A program made the translations under genes and the position numbers. The notes under the pieces are model-generated. The model was not told the DNA's origin and searched no databases. It was given only the letters and a program-made list of their open reading frames with translations. This document shows positions 35,274 to 35,285 of a stretch of 35,285 bases of DNA, piece by piece (position 1 is the stretch's first letter; each line of letters begins with the position of its first letter). This stretch comes from an uncultured Bacteroidales bacterium (GTDB lineage: Bacteria; Bacteroidota; Bacteroidia; Bacteroidales; Muribaculaceae): NCBI GenBank assembly GCA_900554845.1, contig USIY01000001.1:1-35285 (forward strand), read 5' to 3'.

Positions 35274-35285
35274 TATGATTAATTG

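Noticed and set aside
1..35285. CRISPR array, tRNA/rRNA genes, insertion sequences or prophage
   Set aside because: No spaced direct repeats, cloverleaf or CCA-ended gene, transposase motifs or phage proteins were seen on either strand by reading; a dedicated RNA search was not possible.

Overview
The window is a chromosomal stretch of a Bacteroidota genome, order Bacteroidales. Muribaculaceae is my best guess for the family, but that is inference. The evidence is a complete Bat (Bacteroides aerotolerance) operon, a DUF5686 outer-membrane protein, a short primary sigma factor without region 1.1, TPR-membrane-AraC regulators, and several upstream regions that match the Bacteroides promoter form (-33 TTTG or TTG, about 18-20 bases, -7 TAnnTTTG). 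Coding density is very high. No intergenic gap exceeds about 260 bases. I see no tRNA, rRNA, CRISPR array, insertion sequence, integrase or phage gene.

Layout. (1) 1-7.9 kb: the 3' part of a membrane-tethered TPR/AraC regulator, UDP-glucose dehydrogenase (ugd), a divergent DAACS-type symporter, then mutS2 with an upstream universal stress protein and a small HTH protein, all three on the minus strand. (2) 8.0-17.5 kb, minus strand: one long operon reading moxR, DUF58, a BatA-upstream membrane protein, batA, batB, batC, a short BatD paralogue, batD, batE. (3) 17.6-20.0 kb: DUF5686 outer-membrane protein. (4) 20.1-21.9 kb: CYTH phosphatase-like protein, MerR regulator and M23 peptidase. (5) 21.9-26.5 kb: alaS, a CPBP membrane protease and holA in one plus-strand operon. 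(6) 26.8-31.8 kb: primary sigma factor, an unknown exported protein, M3 peptidase, nadC, yraN. (7) 31.8-35.3 kb: a TrmH/SpoU RNA methyltransferase (minus strand), then endonuclease IV and a sugar-type MFS transporter.

Most genes are housekeeping: translation, replication, repair, NAD synthesis and envelope upkeep. The strongest functional unit is the Bat operon. A MoxR AAA+ ATPase, a DUF58 protein and two MIDAS-containing VWA membrane proteins are encoded with periplasmic TPR and BatD-type partners, consistent with one inner-membrane/periplasmic assembly. Its unusual point is a second, shortened BatD-like protein immediately before BatD.

I found no convincing new multigene system. The items most worth a second look are the tandem BatD pair, the nested divergent promoters between alaS and the M23 peptidase, the about 95-residue insertion in the MFS transporter, the small ORF overlapping the nfo start, and the unknown exported protein behind the sigma factor.
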